From the NCBI GenBank assembly GCA_049281195.1, contig JBAPRR010000359.1:1-43771 (forward strand): 43,771 bases of DNA. Direction: 5' to 3'. The stretch is from JBAPRR01 sp049281195 (GTDB taxonomy: Bacteria; Actinomycetota; Acidimicrobiia; Acidimicrobiales; CAVXTF01). The notes below the pieces were generated by a model that saw only the letters and a list, made by a program, of their open reading frames with translations, had not been told where the DNA came from and searched no databases. Position numbers and translations under genes: made by a program. Of the stretch, positions 1-7,295 are shown in pieces (within the stretch, counting starts at the first letter, position 1; each line of letters begins with the position of its first letter).

Positions 1-342
1 GTTGAGTTCCATCCGGTTATCGAGCCGTTCGCGGACAGCAAGCATCTGGACCTCGATGGCCCGTACTTCTACAACGAGGAGCCGGACGAGTGGAAGCTCG
101 ACGGAACCTACGCAGAGCCGGGAGCCCTGGTCTCCAATCGCTCCTACCAGTGGAGACACCCGATCGGGGATGTGGTGAGCGCACTCGTCGAAGCCGGACT
201 GGTCGTCGACTTCCTCCACGAGCACCCCGACGTCCACGAGCAGATGAGGCCATGGTTGGTGAGGGGTCCAGACGGCAGGTACCGGGCGCCTCGTGATGGA
301 CTTCCGGTTCTCTACTCACTCATGGCACACAAGCCCCTCTGA
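1..342 (+). CDS. SAM-dependent methyltransferase, C-terminal fragment
   Basis: The open frame enters from the left edge and ends with TGA at 340-342, leaving 113 residues. The pattern SYQWRHPIGDVVSALVEAGL, then a hydrophobic FLHEHP stretch and a final LPVLYSLMAHKPL, is what I expect at the C-terminus of small class I methyltransferases, where the last strands of the Rossmann fold pack. The SAM-binding motifs lie outside the window, so the substrate cannot be judged. Family assignment is by pattern memory and is moderately sure; that it is coding is clear from codon use and the uninterrupted frame. Confidence 0.6.
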   Translation, partial: VEFHPVIEPFADSKHLDLDGPYFYNEEPDEWKLDGTYAEPGALVSNRSYQWRHPIGDVVSALVEAGLVVDFLHEHPDVHEQMRPWLVRGPDGRYRAPRDGLPVLYSLMAHKPL

Positions 343-375
343 TTCGGGGAACAGCGCGCCCGGTACGGTGTGCTC

Positions 376-381
376 TACCCT
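376..381 (+). promoter_or_regulatory. Putative -10 box of a leaderless transcript (TACCCT)
   Basis: TACCCT fits the actinobacterial TANNNT -10 pattern and lies 8 nt before the ATG at 390, where no Shine-Dalgarno sequence is seen. Transcription would begin at or next to the start codon. Confidence 0.45.
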
Positions 382-389
382 GACCGCCC

Positions 390-1646
390 ATGGCGTGGAT
401 TCCTCCTGATCGCGGACCGTGGGTCGAGAAGTTGGTCGCTCTTGGACGGGGACTCGGCGATGACGGCAGATCGATGGTCTCGCTCGATCCGGCCGACCTG
501 CTCGAAGGTGCGGTGTCTGCGACAGGGCTCGATGATGTGGGCGACGCGTGGTTCCGTGATCCCATGGACCGCCTCTGCGCTGCCATCGAAGATGAGGCCG
601 AGTTGCATCTGCCCGGACGTATACGGACACGCGGTGAGCTGCAGCTGATACTTCAGAACCGGCTCCGGCTGATCGACCTGTGGAAAAAGGAACCCGCGAT
701 CGACGAGGAGGTGGTGAGAGGTCCGATCGTGGTGACGGGTCTAGGCAGATCGGGGACAACCCTGCTTCACGAGCTACTCGCGTGCGATGAGGCGAACCGA
801 CCGCCGCTTCTGTGGGAGTTGGTTCACACGGTCCCCGGAGCCGCAGACGTCTCCAAGGGTCAGACGAACGCTCAGTACTGGATCGACACGATGCATTCAG
901 AGATCACTCTGATGGACGAGATGGTTCCTGCCTTCACTTCGATGCATGAAAACGGCGGCCACCTGCCGACCGAATGCATATTCGCATTCGCCCACCAGTT
1001 CTCCACGGACATGTTCACGGGCTCCTACAACGTTCCGAGCTACACGATCTGGAAGAGCAGCATCGACCAGACGCCTATCTACGAGTGGCATCGCAGGATG
1101 CTGAAGACGCTCCAGTGGGCTACCGAAACCGAGCGCTGGGTGGTGAAAGCTCCTTCGCACCTGTCTGCTCTGGATCTGGTCTTCGAAACGTATCCCGACG
1201 CGCGGGTGGTCATCACCCACCGTGACCCGCTGCGCGTCGTGGGATCGCTCGCAGACACGATGGCCACGCTCCATTGGATGCATTCAAACCGGGTCGCCCA
1301 CACCGAGCTGATCGAGTTCTTGTGCATGGGGCTCGAGCATCAGATGAACGAGGTCACCAAAGAACGCGACTCGAGAACCCTGCCTGCGGATCAGATCTCG
1401 GACGTCTTGTACTCCGGCCTGACGAAGGACCCGCTCGGGACGATCTCGAAGCTCTATGCCACGTGGGACATCGAAATGACCGAGGAAACCTCATCGAATA
1501 TGCAGGCTTACGTCGATGCCCGCCACCTGCACCGTGGCGGCAACGAACACCGTTACCGCTTCGAGGACACCGGCCTCGACCTGAAAGAGCACCGAGCGAT
1601 CGTCTCGGACTACCAGGAGCGGTTCGGGGTGCCTTCGGAAGCCTGA
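390..1646 (+). CDS. Sulfotransferase family protein
   Basis: This 418-aa cytosolic protein has a sulfotransferase P-loop at residues 114-124 (VVTGLGRSGTT), which binds the 5'-phosphosulfate of PAPS. A second motif around residue 275 (ITHRDP) matches the 3'-phosphate-binding region. The roughly 110-residue N-terminal extension and the overall length match the long 'Sulfotransfer_3-like' proteins of actinobacteria and proteobacteria, whose acceptors are mostly unknown (lipids, sterols or glycans are possible). The ATG at 390 is preceded by a TANNNT box rather than a ribosome site. It converges on the DUF1214 gene with a 2-nt gap. Family call is firm; substrate unknown. Confidence 0.85.
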   Translation: MAWIPPDRGPWVEKLVALGRGLGDDGRSMVSLDPADLLEGAVSATGLDDVGDAWFRDPMDRLCAAIEDEAELHLPGRIRTRGELQLILQNRLRLIDLWKKEPAIDEEVVRGPIVVTGLGRSGTTLLHELLACDEANRPPLLWELVHTVPGAADVSKGQTNAQYWIDTMHSEITLMDEMVPAFTSMHENGGHLPTECIFAFAHQFSTDMFTGSYNVPSYTIWKSSIDQTPIYEWHRRMLKTLQWATETERWVVKAPSHLSALDLVFETYPDARVVITHRDPLRVVGSLADTMATLHWMHSNRVAHTELIEFLCMGLEHQMNEVTKERDSRTLPADQISDVLYSGLTKDPLGTISKLYATWDIEMTEETSSNMQAYVDARHLHRGGNEHRYRFEDTGLDLKEHRAIVSDYQERFGVPSEA

Positions 1647-1648
1647 GG

Positions 1649-2788
1649 TCAGGACTTCGGGCTGTCGATCTTCACCAGGTCGCAGGTAGGGTGAGGAGGG
1701 TTGTCGGCGAGCACCCACCTGACGATCATGTAACCCTCACGACGGCCACCGGTGTCGAGCCAATTGGGGACTCCCGGATCGGCGGGAGAGATGACCAGGC
1801 GCCAGTCGCCGTCTTCTGAACGCTCTGCGGTGTGGTTGTTGAGGTTGGTTGTCGTATACCTGTAGTCGAGGCTCTCCATCCAGGCGGTTGTCGTGGTGAG
1901 TCCCCAGTAGAGGAACTCGTTGGCCGGATTGTGAACCGTCACGACCAGCGCCTCCCCGTCAGCCAGAGACCACCGGCCACCGTGGTAGGTCATCTCGGGG
2001 TTGCTGTGCGAGCGGACCTCGTCCTCCTGAGAGTCGACGTGATGCGAACCTGCAGTGCCGCCGAACGTATTGGTGTTGTGCGCGGTGTCGGCCCACATGT
2101 TCATGGCGGTCGCGGTGACGAATTGCACGAAGATGCCGGCGAACTCGAGCTTCTGAGCGAGCTCCTCGGCGCCGAGTATCGGGGGCGCCGCAGGTTCTGC
2201 GAGCTCGATCTTCAGATCCGATACTTCGTCGTTCCACCGGTCGAAGAAGGTCTCGCGCACCGCGACCTGTCCCGTGCCCGGCTGCAGAACGATAGAATTC
2301 TCGGGCCTCGGATCGGGCATCTTCTCCTCCGGCGCGATGAAGATGTCGACCTCGCCATTCGGTCCGAGCTCGAACTCGTCGATATGGCACTGAAAGGTCG
2401 TCCCGGTCCTTCCGCCAACCGGACCTTTCCCAACTGGGGTCCCGAAGGTGAATCCGATGTATGCGGCCTTGCCCCTGGTACCGGTCAGGCGGTAGCTCAT
2501 CGTTTCGTCGAGGGCACTGAACGCGTACCGGACGTCGGGGTTGTCTACGAGGAGCTTTCTGTACTCGCTCTGAGATTGGAAGAGCTGAGGGTGCAAGGCG
2601 TCGGACTTTTCGATGAACCACTCCTGGGCAAGGGAGGTGAGTCGGGTGACCCATCTGTATCCCTCCGCCCAGTCGGCTTCGGTCCTCGGGACGCCCGTTG
2701 CGGTGCGCACCGTCTCGATCGCAGCCTGCTGGGAGTCGATCCATGTTTTCCAAGCAGCATCGAGTCTTTCCTGGGTAGCGTCGCTCAT
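1649..2788 (-). CDS. DUF1214 domain protein
   Basis: A 379-aa protein with no signal peptide or membrane segment. The C-terminal third carries the DUF1214-type pattern: MTYHGGRWSL, then VTVHNPANEFLYWGL, a LNNHTAERSEDGDWRLVISP stretch and a closing NWLDTGGRREGYMIVRW. The function of this family is not established. The open frame extends 21 codons further upstream, but I chose the ATG at 2788 because MSDATQERLDAAW is a natural N-terminus, a TANNNT box lies 6 nt before it, and the longer version would overlap the divergent epimerase gene. In actinobacteria such genes often sit among lipid or steroid degradation genes; that context is only hinted at here. Confidence 0.8.
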   Translation of the reverse strand: MSDATQERLDAAWKTWIDSQQAAIETVRTATGVPRTEADWAEGYRWVTRLTSLAQEWFIEKSDALHPQLFQSQSEYRKLLVDNPDVRYAFSALDETMSYRLTGTRGKAAYIGFTFGTPVGKGPVGGRTGTTFQCHIDEFELGPNGEVDIFIAPEEKMPDPRPENSIVLQPGTGQVAVRETFFDRWNDEVSDLKIELAEPAAPPILGAEELAQKLEFAGIFVQFVTATAMNMWADTAHNTNTFGGTAGSHHVDSQEDEVRSHSNPEMTYHGGRWSLADGEALVVTVHNPANEFLYWGLTTTTAWMESLDYRYTTTNLNNHTAERSEDGDWRLVISPADPGVPNWLDTGGRREGYMIVRWVLADNPPHPTCDLVKIDSPKS

Positions 2789-2794
2789 TGCCGA

Positions 2795-2800
2795 ACGATA
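2795..2800 (-). promoter_or_regulatory. Putative -10 box of a leaderless transcript (TATCGT)
   Basis: On the minus strand TATCGT lies 6 nt before the ATG of the DUF1214 gene at 2788. It sits inside the 28-nt gap shared with the divergent epimerase gene. Confidence 0.45.
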
Positions 2801-2816
2801 GCGTTCGGCGACAAAT

Positions 2817-3719
2817 ATGGGATTGTCCGGGCAGTGGAGCGTCCTCGTCACGGGAGCGACAGGGCGGATCGGCTTCCCAATTGCACGTTCACTGGCACGC
2901 GACGGGCACCGGGTTTACGGGCTCGCGCGCTGCAGCAACCCTCGAGATGAACCGCGTCTGAGAGAAGCGGGCATAACGCCAATCGTCTGCGACATCGCAG
3001 CGATCGACCCGAACTCGCTGCCGGAAGGCCTGACGCATGTATTCCATGCGGCCGCCCGTTTGGGACGAGACACAGACTTCGATTGGCAGAAGACGTTCGA
3101 CGTAAATGTCCGCACGACCGGCCGCCTCATCGCCGCCTGCAGCACTGTCAGGGGGTTCGTCTTCTGCTCGTCAGGATCGACCTACGCGTACCAGGGCCGG
3201 AGACCGCTCAAAGAGGACGATCCTCCAGGGGTTCATCTCGGTATCTACAGTCTGTCGAAGATCGCGGCAGAAGCCGTTGCTCAGAATTTCGCAGAACACT
3301 TCGGAGTTCCACTCACGATCATCCGCATCTTCTCGACCTATGGGCCGATGGGCGGTGCTCCTGCTGACCGCCTCGACCGGATACGTGCGGGCAAGGATGT
3401 GGTACTGCATCCGGACAAGCCGAACAACTACAACCCGATCTTTGAAGACGATTACGTGCGCCTCGGAACAAGAGCGCTTGAGGTCGCGACGGTGCCGGGA
3501 CTAGTGGTCAACTGGGCTGGAAGCGAGACCGTCAGCGCCGAGGATTACTGCACATACTTGGGCGAGCTGGTCGGCAGAGAAGTCAGATTCCGCTACGACG
3601 AACGGGCGCCGTGGCCGTTATGGCCTGACGTCACGAAGATGCACGCGGTGCTCGGTCGTACCGAAGTGCCTTGGCGTGAAGGGATGAGACGAATGGCGGA
3701 AGCGCGATTAACCAATTAG
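2817..3719 (+). CDS. NAD(P)-dependent epimerase/dehydratase (extended SDR)
   Basis: A 300-aa extended short-chain dehydrogenase. The Rossmann dinucleotide motif GATGRIG (G13, G16, G19) starts the protein. A downstream HAAA motif near residue 80 and the catalytic pair Y144/K148 (YSLSK) are all in place, with a Ser-rich strand FCSSGST before them supplying the catalytic Ser/Thr. These are the marks of nucleotide-sugar epimerases, dehydratases and related reductases. The substrate is not readable from sequence. Start is the ATG at 2817, 28 nt from the divergent DUF1214 gene. It converges with the methyltransferase gene, with 25 nt between the stops and no obvious hairpin there. Confidence 0.85.
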   Translation: MGLSGQWSVLVTGATGRIGFPIARSLARDGHRVYGLARCSNPRDEPRLREAGITPIVCDIAAIDPNSLPEGLTHVFHAAARLGRDTDFDWQKTFDVNVRTTGRLIAACSTVRGFVFCSSGSTYAYQGRRPLKEDDPPGVHLGIYSLSKIAAEAVAQNFAEHFGVPLTIIRIFSTYGPMGGAPADRLDRIRAGKDVVLHPDKPNNYNPIFEDDYVRLGTRALEVATVPGLVVNWAGSETVSAEDYCTYLGELVGREVRFRYDERAPWPLWPDVTKMHAVLGRTEVPWREGMRRMAEARLTN

Positions 3720-3744
3720 CGGAAAACCAATTTGGAGAGAATGT

Positions 3745-4581
3745 CTAACCGCGGTAGATCGACTTGTACGCCTCCGCCCGGAACTCCAAATTGACGGTCG
3801 CGTCGCCCTCGATACCGAGCAGATCCCTGAGTAGCCGCCGCGCCTCTGAGAACGCGGCTTGGCGTGTCTCGTCGTCGAGGAGTATGAACGAGCTCATCGT
3901 GCCCAACATGCCGACGATCTCGTCAGCGGTCAGCGGCATCTCCCATTTGAAGACCTCGACCTCGGGTTGGTCAAAGGGGACACCGTCGGGAATCTCGAGG
4001 ATCGAAGGCATCCGGTTGGTGTCGTTCAGGGCCACCGAAGCGAGAGCACTCCCACTCCCGCCGCTGCTCGACTCCATCAGCAACTGCTGCGACTGAACGA
4101 GGAAGGCGCCCTCCGGATCGGGCCCGGACCATATGGCCCCGAGCACACCGCCGGGGACCAGGATCCGCCCCACCTCACGAAGAGCAGGTTTCACGTCCAT
4201 CCAATGCCACGATGCCGAGGCAAGAACGGCATCTGCAAAGTTGTCAGGTAAAGGCATCGACTCGCCCCTCCCCTTCACCGCCATGGCGCCTGGTACCTGT
4301 TCGATCAGAACATCGCGCATCCGATCGTCCGGCTCGACCGCGATGACCTCGTCGGCACGATCCAGCAAAAGGCGGGTCAACGCACCTGTCCCCGCACCAA
4401 GGTCGACCACCGTCGCGACGTGGTCGGGCAAGAACCAATCGAGTGCCGCCACGGGTGGCCCTGGCCGGTAGCGCTCGTAGTGGCCGGCGACATCACCGAA
4501 GCTGCCCGAGCGGCGCTGCTTCTCTTCGGTCTCCAAGTGGGAAAATGCCGTCGCTCGTTCCTCGGAATGTTCAGTAGGCAT
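3745..4581 (-). CDS. Class I SAM-dependent methyltransferase
   Basis: A 278-aa cytosolic enzyme. Motif I VVDLGAGTGALTRLLL (about residues 58-73) and the acidic end of the next strand (VIAVEPDDRM) bind SAM. Further on, LPDNFADAVLASASWHWMD and LREVGRILVPGGVLGAIW match the Methyltransf_11 fold. The N-terminal GHYERYRPGPP is typical of the branch that methylates small molecules or quinone-like substrates, but the acceptor cannot be named. A TAGCCT box 8 nt before the ATG suggests a leaderless transcript. The upstream DUF4118 gene on the same strand ends 22 nt away. Confidence 0.85.
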   Translation of the reverse strand: MPTEHSEERATAFSHLETEEKQRRSGSFGDVAGHYERYRPGPPVAALDWFLPDHVATVVDLGAGTGALTRLLLDRADEVIAVEPDDRMRDVLIEQVPGAMAVKGRGESMPLPDNFADAVLASASWHWMDVKPALREVGRILVPGGVLGAIWSGPDPEGAFLVQSQQLLMESSSGGSGSALASVALNDTNRMPSILEIPDGVPFDQPEVEVFKWEMPLTADEIVGMLGTMSSFILLDDETRQAAFSEARRLLRDLLGIEGDATVNLEFRAEAYKSIYRG

Positions 4582-4589
4582 GAGTGGTC

Positions 4590-4595
4590 AGGCTA
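4590..4595 (-). promoter_or_regulatory. Putative -10 box of a leaderless transcript (TAGCCT)
   Basis: Read on the minus strand, TAGCCT lies 8 nt upstream of the methyltransferase ATG at 4581, in the short gap after the DUF4118 gene. The methyltransferase may therefore have its own promoter. Confidence 0.4.
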
Positions 4596-4603
4596 CGCGC
4601 AAG

Positions 4604-5392
4604 TCAGGCGATGCGTGCCCGGGTGGCGAGGGCAGCGCCCACCTGACCGGCGACAGCAACGGCGACGATCATCCTCTCCATCGGCACCGGCCAACCTGGT
4701 GTCGGGACGAGGACGAACCTGCCGATCACCCTTCCTCCGAAGTGCACCGGAAGGTCGAGGTCCGCCCCTGGCAAGCCCATCGTCGAGATCCCCCAGAGGA
4801 ATCCGCCATGCACAACCTCACCATCCGACATCACCGTCGTCCTGTGCGCCGACGGTGCTCCTGACTCGAAGGTGCACCGCTTCAGATGGAGCAGGCCGTT
4901 CAGCTCGTCCGTCGCGCGCTCGACCACTTGGTGCGCAGGTACGCCTATCGACACCATCTCGCTCAACTCGTGGATCAACGAGACGTAGTCGGACCCCTCG
5001 ACCGCCGCTATCCGGTGATGTCGGCCCCTGGCCGCGAGCTCCGTCACGATCAAACCGACGACGAAAAGAGAGACGGTGGTCTCGAGATCAGCTCGTTGAC
5101 TAATTGCGAAGCGCTCATACGGCCGGGTGAGGAAGAAATCGAACCACATGCCGGACGATATGGAGGCGAGCGCTCCCGCGCTCCGCGTCCCGGCAATGGC
5201 CGCGCCAGCAATCAGTGCCACGAAGATCAACGCGGCGGCGCTCGGGGCGAAGCTCGATCTGGCGGGGACCAGGCAGGCCGCGAGGACCACCGGGGCGCAG
5301 ATACCGAACACGTTCGCGATGGCGGACCGGTGGGCGACGGCGCGTTCGGACCCACGTCGTATGAGATCCCGCAAGCTTGGTGCCATCTTCAC
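4604..5392 (-). CDS. Orphan DUF4118 membrane protein with a GAF-like C-terminal region
   Basis: A 262-aa protein. Residues of about 25-115 hold hydrophobic segments with the DUF4118 hallmark GMWFDFFLTRPYERFAI, known from the membrane part of KdpD-type sensor kinases. After the last membrane segment comes a soluble region of about 140 residues with an HxVERATDELNGLLHLKRCTFE pattern that resembles a GAF-like sensor domain. No histidine kinase, receiver or other output domain follows, so it is an orphan sensor-like module. The frame starts at GTG 5392; an ATG two codons later (5386) with AGGTG upstream is an alternative. It is divergent from the adenylate cyclase gene, which may mean shared control. 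Confidence 0.7.
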   Translation of the reverse strand: MKMAPSLRDLIRRGSERAVAHRSAIANVFGICAPVVLAACLVPARSSFAPSAAALIFVALIAGAAIAGTRSAGALASISSGMWFDFFLTRPYERFAISQRADLETTVSLFVVGLIVTELAARGRHHRIAAVEGSDYVSLIHELSEMVSIGVPAHQVVERATDELNGLLHLKRCTFESGAPSAHRTTVMSDGEVVHGGFLWGISTMGLPGADLDLPVHFGGRVIGRFVLVPTPGWPVPMERMIVAVAVAGQVGAALATRARIA

Positions 5393-5426
5393 GCACCTGC
5401 CTTTTTCAATCGTCCGAAGTGCAGTC

Positions 5427-5432
5427 TATGGT
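5427..5432 (+). promoter_or_regulatory. Putative -10 box of a leaderless transcript (TATGGT)
   Basis: TATGGT ends 6 nt before a GTG at 5439. It is the main reason to place the cyclase start at that GTG rather than at in-frame ATGs further upstream, which would run through the divergent DUF4118 gene. Confidence 0.4.
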
Positions 5433-5438
5433 CGGGCG

Positions 5439-6266
5439 GTGACCGAGGACATCCAGCCGGCACAAGGCTCGAGGCCCGCGGCCGAGGAGCGCCCCATCGG
5501 GCTCGATGCGCTCCGCCGGTTGCTCGCCCGCAAGGCGGCGCAGGTCATCAGGAGTGACCCCGAAGAAGCCGCCACCGCCTTGGAGATCGGGCTGATAGAC
5601 AGGCGCTGGCTCGATGATCCGGTCAACCACCCGATCTCGAGCAGCAAGCCCACCGAGATATTGGAGCAGTTCCTCACCCGCTCGGTCGAGCGAAAGCCCT
5701 CCCTTCTTTCCACCGTCGGGCTCTCTGCCGTCCAACTCCTGTCGTCCCATCGCTCGCCCGAGTCCGGGGAGAGCAGGGTCATGACCGTGCTATTCACCGA
5801 TCTGGAGGGTTTCACGCACTTCACCGACACCAACGGAGACGCTGCCGCGGTCGAGGTAGTCGATCGCCAGCAGCGTGTCGCGGGGCCGGTGGTCCGTGGA
5901 TGGCGAGGCCGTTTGGTGAAGCACCTCGGCGACGGGATGCTCTGCACCTTCAGCGACGCCGATTCAGCCGTCAGGGCTTCGCTCGAATTGCTCGCCACCT
6001 CACCCGCACCACTTCGGATGCGGGCGGGACTTCACATCGGCGAGGTGGTGGTGAGTCGCGGCGACGTGGTCGGCCATGTCGTGAACGTGGCTGCCAGGAT
6101 CACAGAGACGGCTAAAGGTGGCCAGGTCGTGATGACAGCTGAGACCGCGGAAGCTGCCGGCGACATCCCGGGAGTGGAGTTCAAAAAGTTGCGGGCAAAG
6201 CGCCTGAAGGGTGTGACCGAGCGGGTCCTGCTGCGGGAGGCGGTGGCGGTCGAATCAACGCCATAA
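5439..6266 (+). CDS. Class III adenylate cyclase (soluble, single catalytic domain)
   Basis: A 275-aa soluble protein. Residues 1-110 are an uncharacterised helical region (LARKAAQVIRSDPEEAATAL...) of the kind found before cyclase domains in actinobacteria. Residues 113-270 are a class III cyclase domain with all key residues visible: metal ligands D121 (FTDLEGF) and D165 (LGDGM), adenine-selecting K161 and D209, and transition-state N216 and R220 (VNVAAR). The Lys/Asp pair indicates ATP rather than GTP as substrate, so it should make cAMP, presumably as a homodimer. The frame is open back to 5127, but that part overlaps the divergent gene; GTG 5439 with TATGGT upstream is the best start. Catalysis call firm, start less so. 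Confidence 0.85.
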   Translation: MTEDIQPAQGSRPAAEERPIGLDALRRLLARKAAQVIRSDPEEAATALEIGLIDRRWLDDPVNHPISSSKPTEILEQFLTRSVERKPSLLSTVGLSAVQLLSSHRSPESGESRVMTVLFTDLEGFTHFTDTNGDAAAVEVVDRQQRVAGPVVRGWRGRLVKHLGDGMLCTFSDADSAVRASLELLATSPAPLRMRAGLHIGEVVVSRGDVVGHVVNVAARITETAKGGQVVMTAETAEAAGDIPGVEFKKLRAKRLKGVTERVLLREAVAVESTP

Positions 6267-6317
6267 GGTGCGATCAAAGACACGTTCGTACTCGGATCAG
6301 AGCTAAGGAGCATGGCG

Positions 6318-7289
6318 ATGAAGCAGGTCTCGCTCGGAGGTCTCGAAGTCTCGAGGCTGGGCCTCGGAACGATGGGGATGTCCGCGTTCTACTCCGGTGC
6401 GGGATCAGACGACGACGAGTCGATCCGCACGATCCATCGCGCCATCGATCTGGGCGTGACATTTTTCGACACCGCGGAGGTATACGGGCCGTACACCAAC
6501 GAAGAGCTGGTCGGTAAGGCGATCGCCGGCCATCGCGACGACCTGGTGATAGCGACTAAGTTCGGCTTGGTTTCGCACAAGAACGGAGGCAATCAGGGTG
6601 TCGACAGCTCTCCGTCGAGCATCCGCATAGCGGTAGAAGGCTCCCTGAAGCGCCTGGGGATCGGCCACATCGATCTCTACTACCAGCACCGGGTCGACCG
6701 GGACGTGCCCATCGAAGAGGTCATCGGCACGCTGTCGGAACTGATCGAGGAGGGAAAGGTGCGCCACATCGGGCTCTCTGAAGCGTCACCTGCGACCATC
6801 CGCCGAGCTCACGCAGTGCACCCGATCACTGCGCTTCAGACCGAATACTCGCTGTGGACACGCGATCCGGAAGCCGGGATCCTGGCCACAACCAGAGAGC
6901 TCGGAGTCGGGTTCGTGGCCTACTCGCCACTCGGGAGGGGTTTCCTGACCGGGGAGTACCGGTCCAACGATCAGATCGAAGACAGCGACTTCCGCAAGAA
7001 CAACCCGCGATTCGAAGAGGGCAACCTCGCGTCCAACCTCAAGATCGTCGACGCCGTCGGAGCCATCGCTAATGAAGCGGGAGCGACGCCCGCCCAGGTG
7101 GCGCTGGCGTGGTTGCTCGCTCAGGGAGACGACGTGGTCCCGATACCGGGCACCAAACGCGTCTCGCGCCTGCAAGAGAACGTGGCTGCCGCAAACCTGA
7201 TCCTCACCGAGCACCAGCTCGAGCAGTTGAACGGGCTCGAACCTGCTGCCGGCGATCGTTACGCAGACATGTCGAGGATCGAGTCCTAA
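6318..7289 (+). CDS. Aldo/keto reductase
   Basis: A 323-aa NADP(H)-dependent oxidoreductase of the aldo/keto reductase superfamily (AKR13-like length and pattern). The catalytic tetrad is complete: D51 (FFDTAEVYG), Y56, K81 (IATKFG) and H124 (YYQHRVD). The loop VPIPGTKR near residue 275 binds the cofactor phosphate. Two in-frame ATGs lie at 6312 and 6318. The AAGGAG at 6305-6310 is only 1 nt from the first but 7 nt from the second, so 6318 is the likely start. It ends 6 nt from the convergent DUF885 gene. Substrate not predictable. Confidence 0.92.
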   Translation: MKQVSLGGLEVSRLGLGTMGMSAFYSGAGSDDDESIRTIHRAIDLGVTFFDTAEVYGPYTNEELVGKAIAGHRDDLVIATKFGLVSHKNGGNQGVDSSPSSIRIAVEGSLKRLGIGHIDLYYQHRVDRDVPIEEVIGTLSELIEEGKVRHIGLSEASPATIRRAHAVHPITALQTEYSLWTRDPEAGILATTRELGVGFVAYSPLGRGFLTGEYRSNDQIEDSDFRKNNPRFEEGNLASNLKIVDAVGAIANEAGATPAQVALAWLLAQGDDVVPIPGTKRVSRLQENVAAANLILTEHQLEQLNGLEPAAGDRYADMSRIES

Positions 7290-7295
7290 CCCGAA

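Noticed and set aside
1832..2950. Plus-strand open frame of 372 codons
   Set aside because: It lies opposite the DUF1214 gene, which has real domain motifs; this frame is a composition artefact and also crosses the epimerase start.
3720..3744. Possible terminator between the convergent epimerase and methyltransferase genes
   Set aside because: The 25-nt gap has AACCAATT-like repeats in the same orientation but no inverted repeat able to form a stable hairpin.
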